From Aphelocoma coerulescens (lineage: Eukaryota; Chordata; Aves; Passeriformes; Corvidae), in the NCBI RefSeq assembly GCF_041296385.1, contig NW_027183597.1, positions 124,001-188,000 of the forward strand: a DNA stretch of 64,000 nt, given 5' to 3'. Of the stretch, positions 35,989-49,588 are shown in pieces. The position numbers and the translations under genes are program-made. The notes under the pieces are model-generated. The model was not told where the DNA came from. It did no database searches and saw nothing but the letters and a program-made list of their open reading frames with translations. How positions within the stretch are numbered: position 1 is the stretch's first letter; each line of letters starts with the position of its first letter.

Positions 35989-38248
35989 CCATCACACTTT
36001 TCACTCTTGCAGCTCGGTTGAAAAGCTCCAGCAGCTGCTCCCGCAATAGCAAAAGGTTCTAGAAGTGAAAGCCAGTTTGGGGCTGCACCTTCTCCTTGCC
36101 GCATGTAAGCCACACCAAACTCCCTGATGCACTCTGTCCTCCCCTTCTCAAAGGAGTAGACGGTGGCATCAGGACACACCTGTGTCCCAGCAGCTGGGTG
36201 CCCAGCCGGGAGCAGGAGCAGGGCTGGGGCTGCTCCCAAAGTTGCCCCGCCCCAATGCCAGAGCCGGACATATGCTGAGGGGGGGCTGGATCAGGCTTTA
36301 TTGTCCAGCTGCATGCCAGGAGTGAGCACAAAATCTACCTGCATTCTCTGCAGCATGCCATCCTGGAGCAGAGCCATTGCCAAAGGAAGCCGTGAGCCCG
36401 TGCCAAGCCAGTGCCGGAGTGGGATCCTAGCAGCACCTGTGGAAGCCGGGAGAGAGGAGCCCACCTGGAGCAGGTTCGTGCAGGATTAATCATCCCGTGG
36501 CTTCCCACCAGGGTCCTGTTGCTTCCAAAAGGCCCCACAGTGTCACTGTGGCCCCTCGGTTCCACCAGGTTCCATAGCGTCACTGTGGTGCCCAGGGTTC
36601 CGTCAGCTTCGCCAGCATCCCCACGGTCTGCAGAGCTCCCCGAGCTTCTGTGGTGTCACAGTGGAGGCAGGGTTGCATCAGGTTCCATAGCATCAGCACG
36701 GTCTCCAGGGCTCCCAGAGGTTCTGTGGTGTCACAGTGGAGGCAGGGTTGCATCAGGTTCCATAGCATCACCACGGTCTCCAGGGCTCCCAGAGGTTCTG
36801 TGGTGTCACAGTGGAGGCAGGGTTGCATCAGGTTCCATAGCATCAGCACGGTCTCCAGGGCTCCCAGAGGTTCTGTGGTGTCACAGAGGAGGCAGGGTTG
36901 CATCAGGTTCCATAGCATCAGCACGGTCTCCAGGGCTCCCAGAGGTTCTGTGGTGTCACAGAGGAGGCAGGGTTGCATCAGGTTCCATAGCATCAGCACG
37001 GTCTCCCCTGAGCTTCTGTGGTGGTGTCACAGAGGAGCCAGGCTTCCTTGTAGTTCCCCAGCATCACAAAGGCTCTCCTGGGAGCCACGGGTCACAAAGC
37101 ACCGTGGGCTCTGTGCAGCCCCGCTGTGTCACAATGGCCGCTGGCTTCCACGAGCCCCCGCAGTGTCCCAGTGGGCCCCGTGGCTTTAGGAGTGGGTGGC
37201 TGGGAGTTGGTGCCAGCGGCTGGGGGAGCAGCAGCAGGGACTGTGTGTGGACAGTGCCATGGCCACTTGTGTGGCCACTGGTGTCTCTGTGCCAGGCACA
37301 GCCGTGGTGTGTAACACCGGCTCCGGGTCCTTTGGCTGTGCAGGTGGCAGTCACGGCCTGGAGCAGGGCTGCTCCCGGGGGACAGCCTGGGGCAGGAGGC
37401 TGCTGGAGATTCATTCCCCACACTCCTTGTCATGAGGTGCTCAGAGTGATTGGAAAGGCTGTTGGCAGCAGGCAGTTCTCTGGGTTCAAGCTGTGGAGCT
37501 GTCAGCGGGAATGCAAAGGCCAAGCTGGTGAGCCTTTTGTCCTGGTGCCTTTAGTGTGTGAGCAGTCCCTGGTGCCGTTGTCTTTGGATCCTGAGTGTGG
37601 GAGAGGCAAGGCTTAGGATGGTGCGTAGAGCTGAGAAGGAAAGTGCCGAGAGCAGCGTGTGTGCTGCTGCTTTGAGGGGTGCAGTTGAAGTTGTAGGCAG
37701 CAAGAGCTTTCTCAGCTGGCCCTTTTGTGAGCTCTGCTTTTGCCAGATGACTTCCATCTTACCCTCTTACCATCTTAGCCTCTCATTTTTGCATATCCCA
37801 AACCCCCTTCCAAACATCCAGCAGCTGCTTGTAAAGAAGAAGTCCTAGAACAAAAAGCCAGTGCTGCCTTTCATAGCCCCTTTGCTGTCTATGAAGTAGA
37901 GGAAAGAAGCTAGTGAGACGCACTTTCTTTCTCAACTCCATAGAGCGCATCCTTCTCTCAAGGTGGCAGAGTCCTTGGCGGAAGTGAAGCATCTGCAGCT
38001 GCAGTTCAGACTGAGAGATGTGCCAGGACAGGAAACATTTGCTGACCTTCCCTGTTCCCTGTGCAACATGATTCTCGCATCCCAGTCACTTTCACACACC
38101 TTCGGTACCCCTGAGTCCAAGCAGCTAAAGCTCACAGAGACAGAAGTGTCAGGAAGGAAAACGTTGCAAAAGCACCCCCTTCTCTTATCAGCATATAAAT
38201 TGTGCACAACAGGCTGCGGCACCGAACCTTCCTTCTCAGATAGACATG
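35989..38248 (+). repeat. Macrosatellite unit 17 (class h with 8-bp deletion)
   Basis: Length 2,260 bp. Five inner copies at 36649-37015, the last shortened by 8 bp just after 37006: gtctcccctg replaces gtctccagggctcccctg. Carries ctccggg near 37323 and the cacacc/ggtaccc pair near 38095-38110. The deletion is flanked by ctcc on both sides. Confidence 0.95.
36411..37616 (+). other. 401-codon open frame created by the 8-bp deletion in unit 17
   Basis: In other units the plus-strand frame from the GTG at this offset ends after about 202 codons, just past the minisatellite. In unit 17 the loss of 8 bp near 37006 shifts it into the frame that stays open to the TTAGGA region, giving 401 codons. 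It is the longest open frame in the window. It is unique to this copy, which argues for an accident rather than a selected gene. Confidence 0.25.
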
Positions 38249-40516
38249 CCATCACACTTTTCACTCTTGCAGCTCGGTTGAAAAGCTCCAGCAGCTGCTC
38301 CCGCAATAGCAAAAGGTTCTAGAAGTGAAAGCCAGTTTGGGGCTGCACCTTCTCCTTGCCGCATGTAAGCCACACCAAACTCCCTGATGCACTCTGTCCT
38401 CCCCTTCTCAAAGGAGTAGACGGTGGCATCAGGACACACCTGTGTCCCAGCAGCTGGGTGCCCAGCCGGGAGCAGGAGCAGGGCTGGGGCTGCTCCCAAA
38501 GTTGCCCCGCCCCAATGCCAGAGCCGGACATATGCTGAGGGGGGGCTGGATCAGGCTTTATTGTCCAGCTGCATGCCAGGAGTGAGCACAAAATCTACCT
38601 GCATTCTCTGCAGCATGCCATCCTGGAGCAGAGCCATTGCCAAAGGAAGCCGTGAGCCCGTGCCAAGCCAGTGCCGGAGTGGGATCCTAGCAGCACCTGT
38701 GGAAGCCGGGAGAGAGGAGCCCACCTGGAGCAGGTTCGTGCAGGATTAATCATCCCGTGGCTTCCCACCAGGGTCCTGTTGCTTCCAAAAGGCCCCACAG
38801 TGTCACTGTGGCCCCTCGGTTCCACCAGGTTCCATAGCGTCACTGTGGTGCCCAGGGTTCCGTCAGCTTCGCCAGCATCCCCACGGTCTGCAGAGCTCCC
38901 CGAGCTTCTGTGGTGTCACAGTGGAGGCAGGGTTGCATCAGGTTCCATAGCATCAGCACGGTCTCCAGGGCTCCCAGAGGTTCTGTGGTGTCACAGTGGA
39001 GGCAGGGTTGCATCAGGTTCCATAGCATCACCACAGTCTCCAGGGCTCCCTGAGCTTCTGTGGTGTCACAGTGGAGGCAGGGTTGCATCAGGTTCCATAG
39101 CATCAGCACGGTCTCCAGGGCTCCCAGAGGTTCTGTGGTGTCACAGAGGAGGCAGGGTTGCATCAGGTTCCATAGCATCACCACGGTCTCCAGGGCTCCA
39201 AGAGCTTCTGTGGTGTCACAGAGGAGGCAGGGTTGCATCAGGTTCAATAGCATCAGCACGGTCTCCAGGGCTCCCCTGAGCTTCTGTGGTGGTGTCACAG
39301 AGGAGCCAGGCTTCCTTGTAGTTCCCCAGCATCACAAAGGCTCTCCTGGGAGCCACGGGTCACAAAGCACCGTGGGCTCTGTGCAGCCCCGCTGTGTCAC
39401 AATGGCCGCTGGCTTCCACGAGCCCCCGCAGTGTCCCAGTGGGCCCCGTGGCTTTAGGAGTGGGTGGCTGGGAGTTGGTGCCAGCGGCTGGGGGAGCAGC
39501 AGCAGGGACTGTGTGTGGACAGTGCCATGGCCACTTGTGTGGCCACTGGTGTCTCTGTGCCAGGCACAGCCGTGGTGTGTAACACCGGCTCCGGGTCCTT
39601 TGGCTGTGCAGGTGGCAGTCACGGCCTGGAGCAGGGCTGCTCCCGGGGGACAGCCTGGGGCAGGAGGCTGCTGGAGATTCATTCCCCACACTCCTTGTCA
39701 TGAGGTGCTCAGAGTGATTGGAAAGGCTGTTGGCAGCAGGCAGTTCTCTGGGTTCAAGCTGTGGAGCTGTCAGCGGGAATGCAAAGGCCAAGCTGGTGAG
39801 CCTTTTGTCCTGGTGCCTTTAGTGTGTGAGCAGTCCCTGGTGCCGTTGTCTTTGGATCCTGAGTGTGGGAGAGGCAAGGCTTAGGATGGTGCGTAGAGCT
39901 GAGAAGGAAAGTGCCGAGAGCAGCGTGTGTGCTGCTGCTTTGAGGGGTGCAGTTGAAGTTGTAGGCAGCAAGAGCTTTCTCAGCTGGCCCTTTTGTGAGC
40001 TCTGCTTTTGCCAGATGACTTCCATCTTACCCTCTTACCATCTTAGCCTCTCATTTTTGCATATCCCAAACCCCCTTCCAAACATCCAGCAGCTGCTTGT
40101 AAAGAAGAAGTCCTAGAACAAAAAGCCAGTGCTGCCTTTCATAGCCCCTTTGCTGTCTATGAAGTAGAGGAAAGAAGCTAGTGAGACGCACTTTCTTTCT
40201 CAACTCCATAGAGCGCATCCTTCTCTCAAGGTGTCAGAGTCCTTGGCGGAAGTGAAGCATCTGCAGCTGCAGTTCAGACTGAGAGATGTGCCAGGACAGG
40301 AAACATTTGCTGACCTTCCCTGTTCCCTGTGCAACATGATTCTCGCATCCCAGTCACTTTCACATACCTTCGGTATCCCTGAGTCCAAGCAGCTAAAGCT
40401 CACAGAGACAGAAGTGTCAGGAAGGAAAACGTTGCAAAAGCACCCCCTTCTCTTATCAGCATATAAATTGTGCACAACAGGCTGCGGCACCGAACCTTCC
40501 TTCTCAGATAGACATG
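38249..40516 (+). repeat. Macrosatellite unit 18 (class g)
   Basis: Full unit with five 75-bp copies at 38909-39283, class g, with ctccggg near 39591 and gtgtcag near 40231. The gtgtcag variant and the following class h unit match units 7-8. Confidence 0.95.
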
Positions 40517-42784
40517 CCATCACACTTTTCACTCTTGCAGCTCGGTTGAAAAGCTCCAGCAGCTGCTCCCGCAATAGCAAAAGGTTCTAGAAGTGAAAGC
40601 CAGTTTGGGGCTGCACCTTCTCCTTGCCGCATGTAAGCCACACCAAACTCCCTGATGCACTCTGTCCTCCCCTTCTCAAAGGAGTAGACGGTGGCATCAG
40701 GACACACCTGTGTCCCAGCAGCTGGGTGCCCAGCCGGGAGCAGGAGCAGGGCTGGGGCTGCTCCCAAAGTTGCCCCGCCCCAATGCCAGAGCCGGACATA
40801 TGCTGAGGGGGGGCTGGATCAGGCTTTATTGTCCAGCTGCATGCCAGGAGTGAGCACAAAATCTACCTGCATTCTCTGCAGCATGCCATCCTGGAGCAGA
40901 GCCATTGCCAAAGGAAGCCGTGAGCCCGTGCCAAGCCAGTGCCGGAGTGGGATCCTAGCAGCACCTGTGGAAGCCGGGAGAGAGGAGCCCACCTGGAGCA
41001 GGTTCGTGCAGGATTAATCATCCCGTGGCTTCCCACCAGGGTCCTGTTGCTTCCAAAAGGCCCCACAGTGTCACTGTGGCCCCTCGGTTCCACCAGGTTC
41101 CATAGCGTCACTGTGGTGCCCAGGGTTCCGTCAGCTTCGCCAGCATCCCCACGGTCTGCAGAGCTCCCCGAGCTTCTGTGGTGTCACAGTGGAGGCAGGG
41201 TTGCATCAGGTTCCATAGCATCAGCACGGTCTCCAGGGCTCCCAGAGGTTCTGTGGTGTCACAGTGGAGGCAGGGTTGCATCAGGTTCCATAGCATCACC
41301 ACGGTCTCCAGGGCTCCCAGAGGTTCTGTGGTGTCACAGTGGAGGCAGGGTTGCATCAGGTTCCATAGCATCAGCACGGTCTCCAGGGCTCCCAGAGGTT
41401 CTGTGGTGTCACAGAGGAGGCAGGGTTGCATCAGGTTCCATAGCATCAGCACGGTCTCCAGGGCTCCCAGAGGTTCTGTGGTGTCACAGAGGAGGCAGGG
41501 TTGCATCAGGTTCCATAGCATCAGCACGGTCTCCAGGGCTCCCCTGAGCTTCTGTGGTGGTGTCACAGAGGAGCCAGGCTTCCTTGTAGTTCCCCAGCAT
41601 CACAAAGGCTCTCCTGGGAGCCACGGGTCACAAAGCACCGTGGGCTCTGTGCAGCCCCGCTGTGTCACAATGGCCGCTGGCTTCCACGAGCCCCCGCAGT
41701 GTCCCAGTGGGCCCCGTGGCTTTAGGAGTGGGTGGCTGGGAGTTGGTGCCAGCGGCTGGGGGAGCAGCAGCAGGGACTGTGTGTGGACAGTGCCATGGCC
41801 ACTTGTGTGGCCACTGGTGTCTCTGTGCCAGGCACAGCCGTGGTGTGTAACACCGGCTCCGGGTCCTTTGGCTGTGCAGGTGGCAGTCACGGCCTGGAGC
41901 AGGGCTGCTCCCGGGGGACAGCCTGGGGCAGGAGGCTGCTGGAGATTCATTCCCCACACTCCTTGTCATGAGGTGCTCAGAGTGATTGGAAAGGCTGTTG
42001 GCAGCAGGCAGTTCTCTGGGTTCAAGCTGTGGAGCTGTCAGCGGGAATGCAAAGGCCAAGCTGGTGAGCCTTTTGTCCTGGTGCCTTTAGTGTGTGAGCA
42101 GTCCCTGGTGCCGTTGTCTTTGGATCCTGAGTGTGGGAGAGGCAAGGCTTAGGATGGTGCGTAGAGCTGAGAAGGAAAGTGCCGAGAGCAGCGTGTGTGC
42201 TGCTGCTTTGAGGGGTGCAGTTGAAGTTGTAGGCAGCAAGAGCTTTCTCAGCTGGCCCTTTTGTGAGCTCTGCTTTTGCCAGATGACTTCCATCTTACCC
42301 TCTTACCATCTTAGCCTCTCATTTTTGCATATCCCAAACCCCCTTCCAAACATCCAGCAGCTGCTTGTAAAGAAGAAGTCCTAGAACAAAAAGCCAGTGC
42401 TGCCTTTCATAGCCCCTTTGCTGTCTATGAAGTAGAGGAAAGAAGCTAGTGAGACGCACTTTCTTTCTCAACTCCATAGAGCGCATCCTTCTCTCAAGGT
42501 GGCAGAGTCCTTGGCGGAAGTGAAGCATCTGCAGCTGCAGTTCAGACTGAGAGATGTGCCAGGACAGGAAACATTTGCTGACCTTCCCTGTTCCCTGTGC
42601 AACATGATTCTCGCATCCCAGTCACTTTCACATACCTTCGGTATCCCTGAGTCCAAGCAGCTAAAGCTCACAGAGACAGAAGTGTCAGGAAGGAAAACGT
42701 TGCAAAAGCACCCCCTTCTCTTATCAGCATATAAATTGTGCACAACAGGCTGCGGCACCGAACCTTCCTTCTCAGATAGACATG
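40517..42784 (+). repeat. Macrosatellite unit 19 (class h)
   Basis: Full unit with five homogenised 75-bp copies at 41177-41551, with ctccggg near 41859. Same pattern as unit 8. Confidence 0.95.
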
Positions 42785-45052
42785 CCATCACACTTTTCAC
42801 TCTTGCAGCTCGGTTGAAAAGCTCCAGCAGCTGCTCCCGCAATAGCAAAAGGTTCTAGAAGTGAAAGCCAGTTTGGGGCTGCACCTTCTCCTTGCCGCAT
42901 GTAAGCCACACCAAACTCCCTGATGCACTCTGTCCTCCCCTTCTCAAAGGAGTAGACGGTGGCATCAGGACACACCTGTGTCCCAGCAGCTGGGTGCCCA
43001 GCCGGGAGCAGGAGCAGGGCTGGGGCTGCTCCCAAAGTTGCCCCGCCCCAATGCCAGAGCCGGACATATGCTGAGGGGGGGCTGGATCAGGCTTTATTGT
43101 CCAGCTGCATGCCAGGAGTGAGCACAAAATCTACCTGCATTCTCTGCAGCATGCCATCCTGGAGCAGAGCCATTGCCAAAGGAAGCCGTGAGCCCGTGCC
43201 AAGCCAGTGCCGGAGTGGGATCCTAGCAGCACCTGTGGAAGCCGGGAGAGAGGAGCCCACCTGGAGCAGGTTCGTGCAGGATTAATCATCCCGTGGCTTC
43301 CCACCAGGGTCCTGTTGCTTCCAAAAGGCCCCACAGTGTCACTGTGGCCCCTCGGTTCCACCAGGTTCCATAGCGTCACTGTGGTGCCCAGGGTTCCGTC
43401 AGCTTCGCCAGCATCCCCACGGTCTGCAGAGCTCCCCGAGCTTCTGTGGTGTCACAGTGGAGGCAGGGTTGCATCAGGTTCCATAGCATCAGCACGGTCT
43501 CCAGGGCTCCCAGAGGTTCTGTGGTGTCACAGTGGAGGCAGGGTTGCATCAGGTTCCATAGCATCACCACAGTCTCCAGGGCTCCCTGAGCTTCTGTGGT
43601 GTCACAGTGGAGGCAGGGTTGCATCAGGTTCCATAGCATCAGCACGGTCTCCAGAGCTCCCAGAGGTTCTGTGGTGTCACAGAGGAGGCAGGGTTGCATC
43701 AGGTTCCATAGCATCACCACGGTCTCCAGGGCTCCAAGAGCTTCTGTGGTGTCACAGAGGAGGCAGGGTTGCATCAGGTTCAATAGCATCAGCACGGTCT
43801 CCAGGGCTCCCCTGAGCTTCTGTGGTGGTGTCACAGAGGAGCCAGGCTTCCTTGTAGTTCCCCAGCATCACAAAGGCTCTCCTGGGAGCCACGGGTCACA
43901 AAGCACCGTGGGCTCTGTGCAGCCCCGCTGTGTCACAATGGCCGCTGGCTTCCACGAGCCCCCGCAGTGTCCCAGTGGGCCCCGTGGCTTTAGGAGTGGG
44001 TGGCTGGGAGTTGGTGCCAGCGGCTGGGGGAGCAGCAGCAGGGACTGTGTGTGGACAGTGCCATGGCCACTTGTGTGGCCACTGGTGTCTCTGTGCCAGG
44101 CACAGCCGTGGTGTGTAACACTGGCTCTGGGTCCTTTGGCTGTGCAGGTGGCAGTCACGGCCTGGAGCAGGGCTGCTCCCGGGGGACAGCCTGGGGCAGG
44201 AGGCTGCTGGAGATTCATTCCCCACACTCCTTGTCATGAGGTGCTCAGAGTGATTGGAAAGGCTGTTGGCAGCAGGCAGTTCTCTGGGTTCAAGCTGTGG
44301 AGCTGTCAGCGGGAATGCAAAGGCCAAGCTGGTGAGCCTTTTGTCCTGGTGCCTTTAGTGTGTGAGCAGTCCCTGGTGCCGTTGTCTTTGGATCCTGAGT
44401 GTGGGAGAGGCAAGGCTTAGGATGGTGCGTAGAGCTGAGAAGGAAAGTGCCGAGAGCAGCGTGTGTGCTGCTGCTTTGAGGGGTGCAGTTGAAGTTGTAG
44501 GCAGCAAGAGCTTTCTCAGCTGGCCCTTTTGTGAGCTCTGCTTTTGCCAGATGACTTCCATCTTACCCTCTTACCATCTTAGCCTCTCATTTTTGCATAT
44601 CCCAAACCCCCTTCCAAACATCCAGCAGCTGCTTGTAAAGAAGAAGTCCTAGAACAAAAAGCCAGTGCTGCCTTTCATAGCCCCTTTGCTGTCTATGAAG
44701 TAGAGGAAAGAAGCTAGTGAGACGCACTTTCTTTCTCAACTCCATAGAGCGCATCCTTCTCTCAAGGTGGCAGAGTCCTTGGCGGAAGTGAAGCATCTGC
44801 AGCTGCAGTTCAGACTGAGAGATGTGCCAGGACAGGAAACATTTGCTGACCTTCCCTGTTCCCTGTGCAACATGATTCTCGCATCCCAGTCACTTTCACA
44901 TACCTTCGGTATCCCTGAGTCCAAGCAGCTAAAGCTCACAGAGACAGAAGTGTCAGGAAGGAAAACGTTGCAAAAGCACCCCCTTCTCTTATCAGCATAT
45001 AAATTGTGCACAACAGGCTGCGGCACCGAACCTTCCTTCTCAGATAGACATG
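42785..45052 (+). repeat. Macrosatellite unit 20 (class b)
   Basis: Full unit with five 75-bp copies at 43445-43819, class b. Private change aacactggc near 44122, where others have aacaccggc. Confidence 0.95.
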
Positions 45053-47320
45053 CCATCACACTTTTCACTCTTGCAGCTCGGTTGAAAAGCTCCAGCAGCT
45101 GCTCCCGCAATAGCAAAAGGTTCTAGAAGTGAAAGCCAGTTTGGGGCTGCACCTTCTCCTTGCCGCATGTAAGCCACACCAAACTCCCTGATGCACTCTG
45201 TCCTCCCCTTCTCAAAGGAGTAGACGGTGGCATCAGGACACACCTGTGTCCCAGCAGCTGGGTGCCCAGCCGGGAGCAGGAGCAGGGCTGGGGCTGCTCC
45301 CAAAGTTGCCCCGCCCCAATACCAGAGCCGGACATATGCTGAGGGGGGGCTGGATCAGGCTTTATTGTCCAGCTGCATGCCAGGAGTGAGCACAAAATCT
45401 ACCTGCATTCTCTGCAGCATGCCATCCTGGAGCAGAGCCATTGCCAAAGGAAGCCGTGAGCCCGTGCCAAGCCAGTGCCGGAGTGGGATCCTAGCAGCAC
45501 CTGTGGAAGCCGGGAGAGAGGAGCCCACCTGGAGCAGGTTCGTGCAGGATTAATCATCCCGTGGCTTCCCACCAGGGTCCTGTTGCTTCCAAAAGGCCCC
45601 ACAGTGTCACTGTGGCCCCTCGGTTCCACCAGGTTCCATAGCGTCACTGTGGTGCCCAGGGTTCCGTCAGCTTCGCCAGCATCCCCACGGTCTGCAGAGC
45701 TCCCCGAGCTTCTGTGGTGTCACAGTGGAGGCAGGGTTGCATCAGGTTCCATAGCATCAGCACGGTCTCCAGGGCTCCCAGAGGTTCTGTGGTGTCACAG
45801 TGGAGGCAGGGTTGCATCAGGTTCCATAGCATCACCACAGTCTCCAGGGCTCCCTGAGCTTCTGTGGTGTCACAGTGGAGGCAGGGTTGCATCAGGTTCC
45901 ATAGCATCAGCACGGTCTCCAGAGCTCCCAGAGGTTCTGTGGTGTCACAGAGGAGGCAGGGTTGCATCAGGTTCCATAGCATCAGCACGGTCTCCAGGGC
46001 TCCAAGAGCTTCTGTGGTGTCACAGAGGAGGCAGGGTTGCATCAGGTTCAATAGCATCAGCACGGTCTCCAGGGCTCCCCTGAGCTTCTGTGGTGGTGTC
46101 ACAGAGGAGCCAGGCTTCCTTGTAGTTCCCCAGCATCACAAAGGCTCTCCTGGGAGCCACGGGTCACAAAGCACCGTGGGCTCTGTGCAGCCCCGCTGTG
46201 TCACAATGGCCGCTGGCTTCCACGAGCCCCCGCAGTGTCCCAGTGGGCCCCGTGGCTTTAGGAGTGGGTGGCTGGGAGTTGGTGCCAGCGGCTGGGGGAG
46301 CAGCAGCAGGGACTGTGTGTGGACAGTGCCATGGCCACTTGTGTGGCCACTGGTGTCTCTGTGCCAGGCACAGCCGTGGTGTGTAACACCGGCTCTGGGT
46401 CCTTTGGCTGTGCAGGTGGCAGTCACGGCCTGGAGCAGGGCTGCTCCCGGGGGACAGCCTGGGGCAGGAGGCTGCTGGAGATTCATTCCCCACACTCCTT
46501 GTCATGAGGTGCTCAGAGTGATTGGAAAGGCTGTTGGCAGCAGGCAGTTCTCTGGGTTCAAGCTGTGGAGCTGTCAGCGGGAATGCAAAGGCCAAGCTGG
46601 TGAGCCTTTTGTCCTGGTGCCTTTAGTGTGTGAGCAGTCCCTGGTGCCGTTGTCTTTGGATCCTGAGTGTGGGAGAGGCAAGGCTTAGGATGGTGCGTAG
46701 AGCTGAGAAGGAAAGTGCCGAGAGCAGCGTGTGTGCTGCTGCTTTGAGGGGTGCAGTTGAAGTTGTAGGCAGCAAGAGCTTTCTCAGCTGGCCCTTTTGT
46801 GAGCTCTGCTTTTGCCAGATGACTTCCATCTTACCCTCTTACCATCTTAGCCTCTCATTTTTGCATATCCCAAACCCCCTTCCAAACATCCAGCAGCTGC
46901 TTGTAAAGAAGAAGTCCTAGAACAAAAAGCCAGTGCTGCCTTTCATAGCCCCTTTGCTGTCTATGAAGTAGAGGAAAGAAGCTAGTGAGACGCACTTTCT
47001 TTCTCAACTCCATAGAGCGCATCCTTCTCTCAAGGTGGCAGAGTCCTTGGCGGAAGTGAAGCATCTGCAGCTGCAGTTCAGACTGAGAGATGTGCCAGGA
47101 CAGGAAACATTTGCTGACCTTCCCTGTTCCCTGTGCAACATGATTCTCGCATCCCAGTCACTTTCACATACCTTCGGTATCCCTGAGTCCAAGCAGCTAA
47201 AGCTCACAGAGACAGAAGTGTCAGGAAGGAAAACGTTGCAAAAGCACCCCCTTCTCTTATCAGCATATAAATTGTGCACAACAGGCTGCGGCACCGAACC
47301 TTCCTTCTCAGATAGACATG
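45053..47320 (+). repeat. Macrosatellite unit 21 (class b variant)
   Basis: Full unit with five 75-bp copies at 45713-46087. Class b except that copy 4 has catcagcac. Private change ccccaatacc near 45321, just after the CCAAT box; others have ccccaatgcc. Confidence 0.95.
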
Positions 47321-49588
47321 CCATCACACTTTTCACTCTTGCAGCTCGGTTGAAAAGCTCCAGCAGCTGCTCCCGCAATAGCAAAAGGTTCTAGAAGTGA
47401 AAGCCAGTTTGGGGCTGCACCTTCTCCTTGCCGCATGTAAGCCACACCAAACTCCCTGATGCACTCTGTCCTCCCCTTCTCAAAGGAGTAGACGGTGGCA
47501 TCAGGACACACCTGTGTCCCAGCAGCTGGGTGCCCAGCCGGGAGCAGGAGCAGGGCTGGGGCTGCTCCCAAAGTTGCCCCGCCCCAATGCCAGAGCCGGA
47601 CATATGCTGAGGGGGGGCTGGATCAGGCTTTATTGTCCAGCTGCATGCCAGGAGTGAGCACAAAATCTACCTGCATTCTCTGCAGCATGCCATCCTGGAG
47701 CAGAGCCATTGCCAAAGGAAGCCGTGAGCCCGTGCCAAGCCAGTGCCGGAGTGGGATCCTAGCAGCACCTGTGGAAGCCGGGAGAGAGGAGCCCACCTGG
47801 AGCAGGTTCGTGCAGGATTAATCATCCCGTGGCTTCCCACCAGGGTCCTGTTGCTTCCAAAAGGCCCCACAGTGTCACTGTGGCCCCTCGGTTCCACCAG
47901 GTTCCATAGCGTCACTGTGGTGCCCAGGGTTCCGTCAGCTTCGCCAGCATCCCCACGGTCTGCAGAGCTCCCCGAGCTTCTGTGGTGTCACAGTGGAGGC
48001 AGGGTTGCATCAGGTTCCATAGCATCAGCACGGTCTCCAGGGCTCCCAGAGGTTCTGTGGTGTCACAGTGGAGGCAGGGTTGCATCAGGTTCCATAGCAT
48101 CAGCACAGTCTCCAGGGCTCCCTGAGCTTCTGTGGTGTCACAGTGGAGGCAGGGTTGCATCAGGTTCCATAGCATCAGCACGGTCTCCAGGGCTCCCAGA
48201 GGTTCTGTGGTGTCACAGAGGAGGCAGGGTTGCATCAGGTTCCATAGCATCACCACGGTCTCCAGGGCTCCAAGAGCTTCTGTGGTGTCACAGAGGAGGC
48301 AGGGTTGCATCAGGTTCAATAGCATCAGCACGGTCTCCAGGGCTCCCCTGAGCTTCTGTGGTGGTGTCACAGAGGAGCCAGGCTTCCTTGTAGTTCCCCA
48401 GCATCACAAAGGCTCTCCTGGGAGCCACGGGTCACAAAGCACCGTGGGCTCTGTGCAGCCCCGCTGTGTCACAATGGCCGCTGGCTTCCACGAGCCCCCG
48501 CAGTGTCCCAGTGGGCCCCGTGGCTTTAGGAGTGGGTGGCTGGGAGTTGGTGCCAGCGGCTGGGGGAGCAGCAGCAGGGACTGTGTGTGGACAGTGCCAT
48601 GGCCACTTGTGTGGCCACTGGTGTCTCTGTGCCAGGCACAGCCGTGGTGTGTAACACCGGCTCTGGGTCCTTTGGCTGTGCAGGTGGCAGTCACGGCCTG
48701 GAGCAGGGCTGCTCCCGGGGGACAGCCTGGGGCAGGAGGCTGCTGGAGATTCATTCCCCACACTCCTTGTCATGAGGTGCTCAGAGTGATTGGAAAGGCT
48801 GTTGGCAGCAGGCAGTTCTCTGGGTTCAAGCTGTGGAGCTGTCAGCGGGAATGCAAAGGCCAAGCTGGTGAGCCTTTTGTCCTGGTGCCTTTAGTGTGTG
48901 AGCAGTCCCTGGTGCCGTTGTCTTTGGATCCTGAGTGTGGGAGAGGCAAGGCTTAGGATGGTGCGTAGAGCTGAGAAGGAAAGTGCCGAGAGCAGCGTGT
49001 GTGCTGCTGCTTTGAGGGGTGCAGTTGAAGTTGTAGGCAGCAAGAGCTTTCTCAGCTGGCCCTTTTGTGAGCTCTGCTTTTGCCAGATGACTTCCATCTT
49101 ACCCTCTTACCATCTTAGCCTCTCATTTTTGCATATCCCAAACCCCCTTCCAAACATCCAGCAGCTGCTTGTAAAGAAGAAGTCCTAGAACAAAAAGCCA
49201 GTGCTGCCTTTCATAGCCCCTTTGCTGTCTATGAAGTAGAGGAAAGAAGCTAGTGAGACGCACTTTCTTTCTCAACTCCATAGAGCGCATCCTTCTCTCA
49301 AGGTGGCAGAGTCCTTGGCGGAAGTGAAGCATCTGCAGCTGCAGTTCAGACTGAGAGATGTGCCAGGACAGGAAACATTTGCTGACCTTCCCTGTTCCCT
49401 GTGCAACATGATTCTCGCATCCCAGTCACTTTCACATACCTTCGGTATCCCTGAGTCCAAGCAGCTAAAGCTCACAGAGACAGAAGTGTCAGGAAGGAAA
49501 ACGTTGCAAAAGCACCCCCTTCTCTTATCAGCATATAAATTGTGCACAACAGGCTGCGGCACCGAACCTTCCTTCTCAGATAGACATG
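47321..49588 (+). repeat. Macrosatellite unit 22 (class c)
   Basis: Full unit with five 75-bp copies at 47981-48355. Same inner pattern as unit 3. Confidence 0.95.
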
